64,000 nt of DNA from Auanema rhodensis (Eukaryota > Nematoda > Chromadorea > Rhabditida > Rhabditidae): NCBI GenBank assembly GCA_964057225.1, contig OZ059900.1, positions 8,504,501 through 8,568,500 of the forward strand. Direction: 5' to 3'. Below are positions 52,574-64,000 of the stretch, piece after piece (within the stretch, counting starts at the first letter, position 1; each line of letters opens with the position of its first letter). The notes under the pieces were generated by a model that was not told the DNA's origin, searched no databases, and saw only the letters and a program-made list of their open reading frames with translations. The translations under genes were made by a program, and so were the position numbers.

Positions 52574-55009
52574 AAGGCCCATATTTCAATCAGTTTCGAT
52601 ATTCGTGCAAAATACACCTATATCAACATTCTATGACAGTATTCCATACATTTAGTCGTTTTAGAAGAAAAAAATATGCTTAAGATCAAAAGTTTGACTG
52701 ATTTTGCCAAAATGCCCTTCAATCCCCAAAAAACCAATAATTCTTGATATTTTCGGTCCTTTTTGACCAAAGTGGTTAAAATTGAACATATATATGTAAA
52801 AATAGTCAAAGTTTATGAATCCTGAATTTCAAATCCATATCTCAAAGGGTCTGATCAAAACATACAGTTTTCACATGTTTTGTACCCAAAATCGTTGAAT
52901 ATATGGCGTTTTGAGCATAAAAAGGCCCATATTTCAATCAGTTTTGATATTTGTGCAAAATAGACCTATATGAACATTTTATGACAGTATTTCATACATT
53001 TAGTCGTTTTAGAAGAAAAAAATATGCCTAAGATCAAAAGTTTGACTGATTTAGCCAAAATGTCCTTCAAACCCCAAAAAACCAATAATTCTTGATATTT
53101 TCGGTCCTTTTTGACCAAAGTGGTTAAAATTGAACATATATATGTAAAAATAGTCAAAGTTTATGAATCCTGAATTTCAAATCCATATCTCAAAGGGTCT
53201 GATCAAAACATACAGTTTTCACATGTTTTGTACCCAAAATCGTTGAATATATGGCGTTTTGAGCATAAAAAGGCCCATATTTCAATCAGTTTTGATATTT
53301 GTGCAAAATACACCTATATGAACATTCTATGACAGTATTTCATACATTTAGTCGTTTTAGAAGAAAAAAATATGCTTAAGATCAGAAGTTTGACTGATTT
53401 TGCCAAAATGCCCTTCAATCCCCAAAAAACCAATAATTCTTGATATTTTCGGTCCTTTTTGACCAAAGTGGTTAAAATTGGACATAAATATGTAAAAATA
53501 GTCAAAGTTTATGAATCCTGAATTTCAAATCCATATCTCAAAGGGTCTGATCAAAACATACAGTTTTCACATGTTTTGTACCCAAAATCGTTGAATATAT
53601 GGCGTTTTGAGCATAAAAAGGCCCATATTTCAATCAGTTTTGATATTCGTGCAAAATACACCTATATGAACATTCTTTGACAGTATTTCATACATTTAGT
53701 CGTTTTAGAAGAAAAAAATATGCTTAAGATCAAAAGTTTGACTGATTTTGCCAAAATGCCCTTCAATCCCCAAAAAACCAATAATTCTTGATATTTTCGG
53801 TCCTTTTTGACCAAAGTGGTTAAAATTGGACATAAATATGTAAAAATAGTCAAAGTTTATGAATCCTGAATTTCAAATCCATATCTCAAAGGGTCTGATC
53901 AAAACATACAGTTTTCACATGTTTTGTACCCAAAATCGTTGAATATATGGCGTTTTGAGCATAAAAAGGCCCATATTTCAATCAGTTTCGATATTCGTGC
54001 AAAATACACCTATATCAACATTCTATGACAGTATTCCATACATTTAGTCGTTTTAGAAGAAAAAAATATGCTTAAGATCAAAAGTTTGACTGATTTTGCC
54101 AAAATGCCCTTCAATCCCCAAAAAACCAATAATTCTTGATATTTTCGGTCCTTTTTAACCAAAGTGGTTAAAATTGAACATATATATGTAAAAATAGTCA
54201 AAGTTTATGAATCCTGAATTTCAAATCCATATCTCAAAGGGTCTGATCAAAACATACAGTTTTCACATGTTTTGTACCCAAAATCGTTGAATATATGGCG
54301 TTTTGAGCATAAAAAGGCCCATATTTCAATCAGTTTCGATATTCGTGCAAAATACACCTATATCAACATTCTATGACAGTATTCCATACATTTAGTCGTT
54401 TTAGAAGAAAAAAATATGCTTAAGATCAAAAGTTTGACTGATTTTGCCAAAATGCCCTTCAAACCCCAAAAAACCAATAATTCTTGATATTTTCGGTCCT
54501 TTTTAACCAAAGTGGTTAAAATTGGACATATATATGTAGAAATAGTCGAAGTTTATGAATCCTGAATTTCAAATCCATATCTCAAAGGGTCTGATCAAAA
54601 CATACAGTTTTCACATGTTTTGTACCCAAAATCGTTGAATATATGGCGTTTTGAGCATAAAAAGGCCCATATTTCAATCAGTTTTGATATTCGTGCAAAA
54701 TACACCTATATGAACATTCTTTGACAGTATTTCATACATTTAGTCGTTTTAGAAGAAAAAAATATGCTTAAGATCAAAAGTTTGACTGATTTTGCCAAAA
54801 TGCCCTTCAATAACCAAAAAACCAATAATTCTTGATATTTTCAGTCCTTTTTGACCAAAGTGGTTAAAATTGGACATAAATATGTAAAAATAGTCAAAGT
54901 TTATGAATCCTGAATTTCAAATCCATATCTCAAAGGGTCTGATCAAAACATACAGTTTTCACATGTTTTGTACCCAAAATCGTTGAATATATGGCGTTTT
55001 GAGCATAAA
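52574..55009. repeat. Eight-monomer HOR, copy 2 (M152-M158, seven positions)
   Basis: M152-M158 match M144-M150 in order and diagnostic bases, including C107 in M153. The eighth position is replaced by M159, a different class, so the second copy breaks off there. Confidence 0.88.
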
Positions 55010-55705
55010 AAGGCCCATATTTCAATCAGTTTCGATATTCTTGCAAAATACACCTATATCAACATTCTATGACAGTATTCCATACATTTAGTCGTTTTAG
55101 AAGAAAAAAATATGCTTAAGATCAAAAGTTTGACTGATTTTGCCAAAATGCCCTTCAATCCCCAAAAAACCAATAATTCTTGATATTTTCGGTCCTTCTT
55201 GACCAAAGTGGTTAAAATTGGACATAAATATGTAAAAATAGTCAAAGTTTATGAATCCTGAATTTCAAATCCATATCTCAAAGGGTCTGATCAAAACATA
55301 CAGTTTTCACATGTTTTGTACCCAAAATCGTTGAATATATGGCGTTTTGAGCATAAAAAGGCCCATATTTCAATCAGTTTCGATATTCGTGCAAAATACA
55401 CCTATATCAACATTCTATGACAGTATTCCATACATTTAGTCGTTTTAGAAGAAAAAAATATGCTTAAGATCAAAAGTTTGACTGATTTTGCCAAAATGCC
55501 CTTCAATCCCCAAAAAACCAATAATTCTTGATATTTTCGGTCCTTTTTAACCAAAGTGGTTAAAATTGAACATATATATGTAAAAATAGTCAAAGTTTAT
55601 GAATCCTGAATTTCAAATCCATATCTCAAAGGGTCTGATCAAAACATACAGTTTTCACATGTTTTGTACCCAAAATCGTTGAATATATGGCGTTTTGAGC
55701 ATAAA
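55010..55705. repeat. Linker monomers M159-M160
   Basis: M159 resembles M123/M139 (T32, C51, C189, A218) but has T69. M160 is the A192 class. They join the 8-monomer block to the final block, where T48C and T215 variants begin to appear. Confidence 0.72.
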
Positions 55706-58700
55706 AAGGCCCATATTTCAATCAGTTTCGATATTCGTGCAAAATACACCTATATCAACATTCTATGACAGTATTTCATACATTTAGTCGTTTTAGAAGA
55801 AAAAAATATGCTTAAGATCAAAAGTTTGACTGATTTTGCCAAAATGCCCTTCAATCCCCAAAAAACCAATAATTCTTGATATTTTCGGTCCTTTTTGACC
55901 AAAGTGGTTAAAATTGAACTTATATATGTAAAAATAGTCAACGTTTATGAATCCTGAATTTCAAATCCATATCTCAAAGGGTCTGATCAAAACATACAGT
56001 TTTCACATGTTTTGTACCCAAAATCGTTGAATATATGGCGTTTTGAGCATAAAAAGGCCCATATTTCAATCAGTTTTGATATTCGTGCAAAATACACCTA
56101 TATGAACATTCTATGACAGTATTTCATACATTTAGTCGTTTTAGAAGAAAAAAATATGCTTAAGATCAAAAGTTTGACTGATTTTGCCAAAATGTCCTTC
56201 AAACCCCAAAAAACCAATAATTCTTGATATTTTCGGTCCTTTTTGACCAAAGTGGTTAAAATTGAACATATATATGTGAAAATAGTCAAAGTTTATGAAT
56301 CCTGAATTTCAAATCCATATCGCAAAGGGTCTGATCAAAACATAAAGTTTTCACATGTTTTGTACCCAAAATCGTTGAATATATGGCGTTTTGAGCATAA
56401 AAAGGCCCATATTTCAATCAGTTTTGATATTCGTGCAAAATACACCTACATCAACATTCTATGACAGTATTCCATACAATTAGTCGTTTTAGAAGAAAAA
56501 AACATGCTTAAGATCAAAAGTTTGACTGATTTAGCCAAAATGCCCTTCAAACCCCAAAAAACCAATAATTCTTGATATTTTCGGTCCTTTTTGACCAAAG
56601 TGGTTAAAATTGGACATATATATGTAGAAATAGTCGAAGTTTATGAATCCTGAATTTCAAATCCGTATCTCAAAGGGTCTGATCAAAACATACAGTTTTC
56701 ACATGTTTTGTACCCAAAATCGTTGAATATATGGCGTTTTGAGCATAAAAAGGCCCATATTTCAATCAGTTTTGATATTCGTGCAAAATACACCTATATG
56801 AACATTCTATGACAGTATTTCATACATTTAGTCGTTTTAGAAGAAAAAAATATGCTTAAGATCAAAAGTTTGACTGATTTTGCCAAAATGTCCTTCAAAC
56901 CCCAAAAAACCAATAATTCTTGATATTTTCGGTCCTTTTTGACCAAAGTGGTTAAAATTGGACATATATATGTAAAAATAGTCAAAGTTTATGAATCCTG
57001 AATTTCAAATCCATATCTCAAAGGGTCTGATCAAAACATACAGTTTTCACATGTTTTGTACCCAAAATCGTTGAATATATGGCGTTTTGAGCATAAAAAG
57101 GCCCATATTTCAATCAGTTTTGATATTCGTGCAAAATACACCTACATCAACATTCTATGACAGTATTCCATACATTTAGTCGTTTTAGAAGAAAAAAACA
57201 TGCTTAAGATCAAAAGTTTGACTGATTTAGCCAAAATGCCCTTCAAACCCCAAAAAACCAATAATTCTTGATATTTTCGGTCCTTTTTGACCAAAGTGGT
57301 TAAAATTGGACATATATATGTAAAAATAGTCAAAGTTTATGAATCCTGAATTTCAAATCCATATCTCAAAGGGTCTGATCAAAACATACAGTTTTCACAT
57401 GTTTTGTACCCAAAATCGTTGAATATATGGCGTTTTGAGCATAAAAAGGCCCATATTTCAATCAGTTTTGATATTCGTGCAAAATACACCTACATCAACA
57501 TTCTATGACAGTATTCCATACATTTAGTCGTTTTAGAAGAAAAAAATATGCTTAAGATCAGAAGTTTGACTGATTTTGCCAAAATGCCCTTCAATCCCCA
57601 AAAAACCAATAATTCTTGATATTTTCGGTCCTTTTTGACCAAAGTGGTTAAAATTGAACTTATATATGTAAAAATAGTCAACGTTTATGAATCCTGAATT
57701 TCAAATCCATATCTCAAAGGGTCTGATCAAAACATACAGTTTTCACATGTTTTGTACCCAAAATCGTTGAATATATGGCGTTTTGAGCATAAAAAGGCCC
57801 ATATTTCAATCAGTTTTGATATTCGTGCAAAATACACCTATATGAACATTCTATGACAGTATTTCATACATTTAGTCGTTTTAGAAGAAAAAAATATGCT
57901 TAAGATCAAAAGTTTGACTGATTTTGCCAAAATGCCCTTCAATCCCCAAAAAACCAATAATTCTTGATATTTTCGGTCCTTTTTGACCAAAGTGGTTAAA
58001 ATTGAACTTATATATGTAAAAATAGTCAACGTTTATGAATCCTGAATTTCAAATCCATATCTCAAAGGGTCTGATCAAAACATACAGTTTTCACATGTTT
58101 TGTACCCAAAATCGTTGAATATATGGCGTTTTGAGCATAAAAAGGCCCATATTTCAATCAGTTTTGATATTCGTGCAAAATACACCTATATGAACATTCT
58201 ATGACAGTATTTCATACATTTAGTCGTTTTAGAAGAAAAAAATATGCTTAAGATCAAAAGTTTGACTGATTTTGCCAAAATGTCCTTCAAACCCCAAAAA
58301 ACCAATAATTCTTGATATTTTCGGTCCTTTTTGACCAAAGTGGTTAAAGTTGAACATATATATGTGAAAATAGTCAAAGTTTATGAATCCTGAATTTCAA
58401 ATCCATATCGCAAAGGGTCTGATCAAAACATAAAGTTTTCACATGTTTTGTACCCAAAATCGTTGAATATATGGCGTTTTGAGCATAAAAAGGCCCATAT
58501 TTCAATCAGTTTTGATATTCGTGCAAAATACACCTACATCAACATTCTATGACAGTATTCCATACAATTAGTCGTTTTAGAAGAAAAAAACATGCTTAAG
58601 ATCAAAAGTTTGACTGATTTAGCCAAAATGCCCTTCAAACCCCAAAAAACCAATAATTCTTGATATTTTCGGTCCTTTTTGACCAAAGTGGTTAAAATTG

Positions 58701-59533
58701 GACATATATATGTAGAAATAGTCGAAGTTTATGAATCCTGAATTTCAAATCCGTATCTCAAAGGGTCTGATCAAAACATACAGTTTTCACATGTTTTGTA
58801 CCCAAAATCGTTGAATATATGGCGTTTTGAGCATAAAAAGGCCCATATTTCAATCAGTTTTGATATTCGTGCAAAATACACCTATATGAACATTCTATGA
58901 CAGTATTTCATACATTTAGTCGTTTTAGAAGAAAAAAATATGCTTAAGATCAAAAGTTTGACTGATTTTGCCAAAATGTCCTTCAAACCCCAAAAAACCA
59001 ATAATTCTTGATATTTTCGGTCCTTTTTGACCAAAGTGGTTAAAATTGGACATATATATGTAAAAATAGTCAAAGTTTATGAATCCTGAATTTCAAATCC
59101 ATATCTCAAAGGGTCTGATCAAAACATACAGTTTTCACATGTTTTGTACCCAAAATCGTTGAATATATGGCGTTTTGAGCATAAAAAGGCCCATATTTCA
59201 ATCAGTTTTGATATTCGTGCAAAATACACCTACATCAACATTCTATGACAGTATTCCATACATTTAGTCGTTTTAGAAGAAAAAAACATGCTTAAGATCA
59301 AAAGTTTGACTGATTTAGCCAAAATGCCCTTCAAACCCCAAAAAACCAATAATTCTTGATATTTTCGGTCCTTTTTGACCAAAGTGGTTAAAATTGGACA
59401 TATATATGTAAAAATAGTCAAAGTTTATGAATCCTGAATTTCAAATCCATATCTCAAAGGGTCTGATCAAAACATACAGTTTTCACATGTTTTGTACCCA
59501 AAATCGTTGAATATATGGCGTTTTGAGCATAAA
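55706..59533. repeat. Six-monomer HOR (M161-M166, then M167-M171)
   Basis: M161-M165 match M167-M171 at a 2088-bp shift. Markers: T215/C237 (GAACTTATATATG, GTCAACG) in M161, M166 and M167; G269/A292 in M162 and M168; A78, C102, G226, G235 and G264 in M163 and M169; C48 and C102 in M165 and M171. M168 has private G208. M161 and M167 differ at sites 24 and 51. Confidence 0.86.
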
Positions 59534-61273
59534 AAGGCCCATATTTCAATCAGTTTTGATATTCGTGCAAAATACACCTACATCAACATTCTATGACAGT
59601 ATTCCATACATTTAGTCGTTTTAGAAGAAAAAAATATGCTTAAGATCAGAAGTTTGACTGATTTTGCCAAAATGTCCTTCAAACCCCAAAAAACCAATAA
59701 TTCTTGATATTTTCGGTCCTTTTTGACCAAAGTGGTTAAAATTGGACATATATATGTAAAAATAGTCAAAGTTTATGAATCCTGAATTTCAAATCCATAT
59801 CTCAAAGGGTCTGATCAAAACATACAGTTTTCACATGTTTTGTACCCAAAATCGTTGAATATATGGCGTTTTGAGCATAAAAAGGCCCATATTTCAATCA
59901 GTTTTGATATTCGTGCAAAATACACCTACATCAACATTCTATGACAGTATTCCATACATTTAGTCGTTTTAGAAGAAAAAAATATGCTTAAGATCAGAAG
60001 TTTGACTGATTTTGCCAAAATGTCCTTCAAACCCCAAAAAACCAATAATTCTTGATATTTTCGTTCCTTTTTGACCAAAGTGGTTAAAATTGGACATATA
60101 TATGTAAAAATAGTCAAAGTTTATGAATCCTGAATTTCAAATCCATATCTCAAAGGGTCTGATCAAAACATACAGTTTTCACATGTTTTGTACCCAAAAT
60201 CGTTGAATATATGGCGTTTTGAGCATAAAAAGGCCCATATTTCAATCAGTTTTGATATTCGTGCAAAATACACCTACATCAACATTCTATGACAGTATTC
60301 CATACATTTAGTCGTTTTAGAAGAAAAAAACATGCTTAAGATCAAAAGTTTGACTGATTTAGCCAAAATGCCCTTCAAACCCCAAAAAACCAATAATTCT
60401 TGATATTTTCGGTCCTTTTTGACCAAAGTGGTTAAAATTGGACATATATATGTAAAAATAGTCAAAGTTTATGAATCCTGAATTTCAAATCCATATCTCA
60501 AAGGGTCTGATCAAAACATACAGTTTTCACATGTTTTGTACCCAAAATCGTTGAATATATGGCGTTTTGAGCATAAAAAGGCCCATATTTCAATCAGTTT
60601 TGATATTCGTGCAAAATACACCTACATCAACATTCTATGACAGTATTCCATACATTTAGTCGTTTTAGAAGAAAAAAATATGCTTAAGATCAAAAGTTTG
60701 ACTGATTTTGCCAAAATGTCCTTCAAACCCCAAAAAACCAATAATTCTTGATATTTTCGGTCCTTTTTGACCAAAGTGGTTAAAATTGGACATATATATG
60801 TAAAAATAGTCAAAGTTTATGAATCCTGAATTTCAAATCCATATCTCAAAGGGTCTGATCAAAACATACAGTTTTCACATGTTTTGTACCCAAAATCGTT
60901 GAATATATGGCGTTTTGAGCATAAAAAGGCCCATATTTCAATCAGTTTTGATATTCGTGCAAAATACACCTACATCAACATTCTATGACAGTATTCCATA
61001 CATTTAGTCGTTTTAGAAGAAAAAAATATGCTTAAGATCAGAAGTTTGACTGATTTTGCCAAAATGTCCTTCAAACCCCAAAAAACCAATAATTCTTGAT
61101 ATTTTCGGTCCTTTTTGACCAAAGTGGTTAAAATTGGACATATATATGTAAAAATAGTCAAAGTTTATGAATCCTGAATTTCAAATCCATATCTCAAAGG
61201 GTCTGATCAAAACATACAGTTTTCACATGTTTTGTACCCAAAATCGTTGAATATATGGCGTTTTGAGCATAAA
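59186..61273. repeat. Trimer HOR (M171-M173, M174-M176)
   Basis: Period 1044 bp. Each unit is a C48/C102/A132 monomer followed by two C48/T142/A150/G212 monomers. M172 has G116 where M175 has A116, and M173 has private T183 (TCGTTCC). C48 (CCTACATC) is confined to this end of the window, from M163 on. Confidence 0.83.
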
Positions 61274-63709
61274 AAGGCCCATATTTCAATCAGTTTTGAT
61301 ATTCGTGCAAAATACACCTACATCAACATTCTATGACAGTATTCCATACATTTAGTCGTTTTAGAAGAAAAAAACATGCTTAAGATCAAAAGTTTGACTG
61401 ATTTAGCCAAAATGCCCTTCAAACCCCAAAAAACCAATAATTCTTGATATTTTCGGTCCTTTTTGACCAAAGTGGTTACAATTGGACATATATATGTAGA
61501 AATAGTCGAAGTTTATGAATACTGAATTTCAAATCCGTATCTCAAAGGGTCTGATCAAAACATACAGTTTTCACATGTTTTGTACCCAAAATCGTTGAAT
61601 ATATGGCGTTTTGAGCATAAAAAGGCCCATATTTCAATCAGTTTTGATATTCGTGCAAAATACAGCTATATCAACATTCTATGACAGTATTTCATACATT
61701 TAGTCGTTTGAGAAGAAAAAAATATGCTTAAGATCAAAAGTTTGACTGATTTAGCCAAAATGCCCTTCAAACCCCAAAAAACCAATAATTCTTGATATTT
61801 TCGGTCCTTTTTGACCAAAGTGGTTAAAATTGGACATATATATGTAAAAATAGTCAAAGTTTATGAATCCTGAATTTCAAATCCATATCTCAAAGGGTCT
61901 GATCAAAACATACAGTTTTCACATGTTTTGTACCCAAAATCGTTGAATATATGGCGTTTTGAGCATAAAAAGGCCCATATTTCAATCAGTTTTGATATTC
62001 GTGCAAAATACACCTACATCAACATTCTATGACAGTATTCCATACATTTAGTCGTTTTAGAAGAAAAAAATATGCTTAAGATCAAAAGTTTGACTGATTT
62101 TGCCAAAATGTCCTTCAAACCCCAAAAAACCAATAATTCTTGATATTTTCGGTCCTTTTTGACCAAAGTGGTTAAAATTGGACATATATATGTAAAAATA
62201 GTCAAAGTTTATGAATCCTGAATTTCAAATCCATATCTCAAAGGGTCTGATCAAAACATACAGTTTTCACATGTTTTGTACCCAAAATCGTTGAATATAT
62301 GGCGTTTTGAGCATAAAAAGGCCCATATTTCAATCAGTTTTGATATTCGTGCAAAATACACCTACATCAACATTCTATGACAGTATTCCATACATTTAGT
62401 CGTTTTAGAAGAAAAAAATATGCTTAAGATCAGAAGTTTGACTGATTTTGCCAAAATGTCCTTCAAACCCCAAAAAACCAATAATTCTTGATATTTTCGG
62501 TCCTTTTTGACCAAAGTGGTTAAAATTGGACATATATATGTAAAAATAGTCAAAGTTTATGAATCCTGAATTTCAAATCCATATCTCAAAGGGTCTGATC
62601 AAAACATACAGTTTTCACATGTTTTGTACCCAAAATCGTTGAATATATGGCGTTTTGAGCATAAAAAGGCCCATATTTCAATCAGTTTTGATATTCGTGC
62701 AAAATACACCTACATCAACATTCTATGACAGTATTCCATACATTTAGTCGTTTTAGAAGAAAAAAACATGCTTAAGATCAAAAGTTTGACTGATTTAGCC
62801 AAAATGCCCTTCAAACCCCAAAAAACCAATAATTCTTGATATTTTCGGTCCTTTTTGACCAAAGTGGTTACAATTGGACATATATATGTAGAAATAGTCG
62901 AAGTTTATGAATACTGAATTTCAAATCCGTATCTCAAAGGGTCTGATCAAAACATACAGTTTTCACATGTTTTGTACCCAAAATCGTTGAATATATGGCG
63001 TTTTGAGCATAAAAAGGCCCATATTTCAATCAGTTTTGATATTCGTGCAAAATACAGCTATATCAACATTCTATGACAGTATTTCATACATTTAGTCGTT
63101 TGAGAAGAAAAAAATATGCTTAAGATCAAAAGTTTGACTGATTTTGCCAAAATGTCCTTCAAACCCCAAAAAACCAATAATTCTTGATATTTTCGGTCCT
63201 TTTTGACCAAAGTGGTTAAAATTGAACATATATATGTGAAAATAGTCAAAGTTTATGAATCCTGAATTTCAAATCCATATCTCAAAGGGTCTGATCAAAA
63301 CATACAGTTTTCACATGTTTTGTACCCAAAATCGTTGAATATATGGCGTTTTGAGCATAAAAAGGCCCATATTTCAATCAGTTTTGATATTCGTGCAAAA
63401 TACACCTACATCAACATTCTATGACAGTATTCCATACATTTAGTCGTTTTAGAAGAAAAAAACATGCTTAAGATCAAAAGTTTGACTGATTTAGCCAAAA
63501 TGCCCTTCAAACCCCAAAAAACCAATAATTCTTGATATTTTCGGTCCTTTTTGACCAAAGTGGTTAAAATTGGACATCTATATGTAGAAATAGTCGAAGT
63601 TTATGAATCCTGAATTTCAAATCCGTATCTCAAAGGGTCTGATCAAAACATACAGTTTTCACATGTTTTGTACCCGAAATCGTTGAATATATGGCGTTTT
63701 GAGCATAAA
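61274..63709. repeat. Tetramer HOR (M177-M180, then M181-M183)
   Basis: M177 and M181 share C206 (GTTACAATT), G226, G235, A248 and G264 at a 1392-bp shift. M178 and M182 share G44 (TACAGCTA) and G89 (CGTTTGAG). M182 switches from the M178 type to a T142/A212/G225 type between sites 89 and 132. M183 has private C217 and G315. Confidence 0.82.
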
Positions 63710-64000
63710 AAGGCCCATATTTCAATCAGTTTCGATATTCGTGCAAAATACAGCTATATCAACATTCTATGACAGTATTCCATACATTTAGTCGTTTTAG
63801 AAGAAAAAATATGCTTAAGATCAAAAGTTTGACTGATTTTGCCAAAATGCCCTTCAATCCCCAAAAAACCAATAATTCTTGATATTTTCGGTCCTTTTTG
63901 ACCAAAGTTGTTAAAATTGAACATATATATGTAAAAATAGTCAAAGTTTATGAATCCTGAATTTCAAATCCATATCTCAAAGGGTCTGATCAAAACATAC
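63710..64000. repeat. Partial monomer M184 at the window edge
   Basis: Begins as a C24/G44/C51 monomer. The A-run after GAAG is six A (63804-63809) instead of seven, and T201 (AAAGTTGTT) is private. It is cut by the window end at about monomer base 292, so the array continues beyond this window. Confidence 0.9.

Larger units (their letters stand above)
1..64000. repeat. 348-bp satellite DNA array, 184 head-to-tail monomers
   Basis: The motif AAGGCCCATATTTCAATCAG or a one-base variant recurs every 348 bp from base 1 to the end, always in the same orientation. The only register shifts are three 2-bp deletions, three 1-bp deletions in full copies, one 34-bp duplication, and one missing A in the last partial copy. 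Monomers are about 70% A+T and differ from each other by roughly 9 to 16 bases. No unique sequence, mobile element or gene interrupts the array, so every stretch without a gene is satellite. Uniform orientation, nucleosome-multiple length and higher-order organisation are typical of eukaryotic centromeric or pericentromeric satellites. Which compartment and which species are not shown by the sequence. Confidence 0.98.

Noticed and set aside
1-64000. CRISPR array or other repeat-spacer system
   Set aside because: The whole 348-bp unit is repeated at high identity with no unique spacers, and there are no cas-like genes or leader.
1-64000. Tandem gene family, rDNA spacer or plasmid iterons
   Set aside because: There is no coding or structural RNA sequence, no conserved frame, and no unique region between copies. 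Uniform 348-bp AT-rich satellite with HORs explains everything seen.

Overview
The whole window, base 1 to base 64000, is one uninterrupted tandem satellite DNA array. The repeat unit is 348 bp, all copies point the same way, and the window holds 183 full monomers plus a partial one (numbered M1 to M184 here; monomer coordinate 1 is window base 1, the first A of AAGGCCCATA). I see no protein-coding gene, RNA gene, transposon insertion, inversion or non-satellite spacer. A hand count of M1 gives 104 G+C in 348 (about 30% GC). Array size, monomer length (348 = 2 x 174, two nucleosome-sized halves) and higher-order organisation point to eukaryotic centromeric or pericentromeric heterochromatin. 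The lineage cannot be named from this sequence. Many CpG/TpG/CpA alternations suggest a genome with cytosine methylation (many plants or animals), but that is inference.

Monomers typically differ from each other at roughly 9 to 16 of 348 positions. The differences fall at a limited set of diagnostic sites, so monomers group into classes, and ordered groups of classes recur as higher-order repeats (HORs). The HOR length changes along the window. M2-M7 and M31-M36 are a trimer (classes B-C-D). M23-M27, M44-M48 and M49-M53 are a pentamer. M55-M80 are built on a heptamer with one 5-monomer version. M81-M100 are a pentamer grown into a 10-monomer (3480 bp) unit present twice. M103-M120 are a 9-monomer (3132 bp) unit present twice. 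M121-M126 recur as M137-M142. M144-M158 are an 8-monomer unit. M161-M171 are a 6-monomer unit. M171-M176 are a trimer and M177-M183 a tetramer. The joins between blocks contain hybrid monomers that start as one class and end as another with the 348-bp register kept, as expected from homologous unequal exchange or gene conversion.

The register is broken only rarely: three copies share a 2-bp deletion (M16, M21, M37), M54 has a 1-bp deletion, M126 and M142 share a different 1-bp deletion, M79 has a 34-bp tandem duplication, and M184 has one A fewer in an A-run. Within the monomer, a block of about 95 bp (monomer 269-348 plus 1-15 of the next copy) is nearly invariant and contains two adjacent dyad symmetries, while monomer 16-268 carries nearly all the class-defining variation. 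If the array has a function, it lies in chromatin and DNA architecture rather than encoded products. All comparisons were made by eye.
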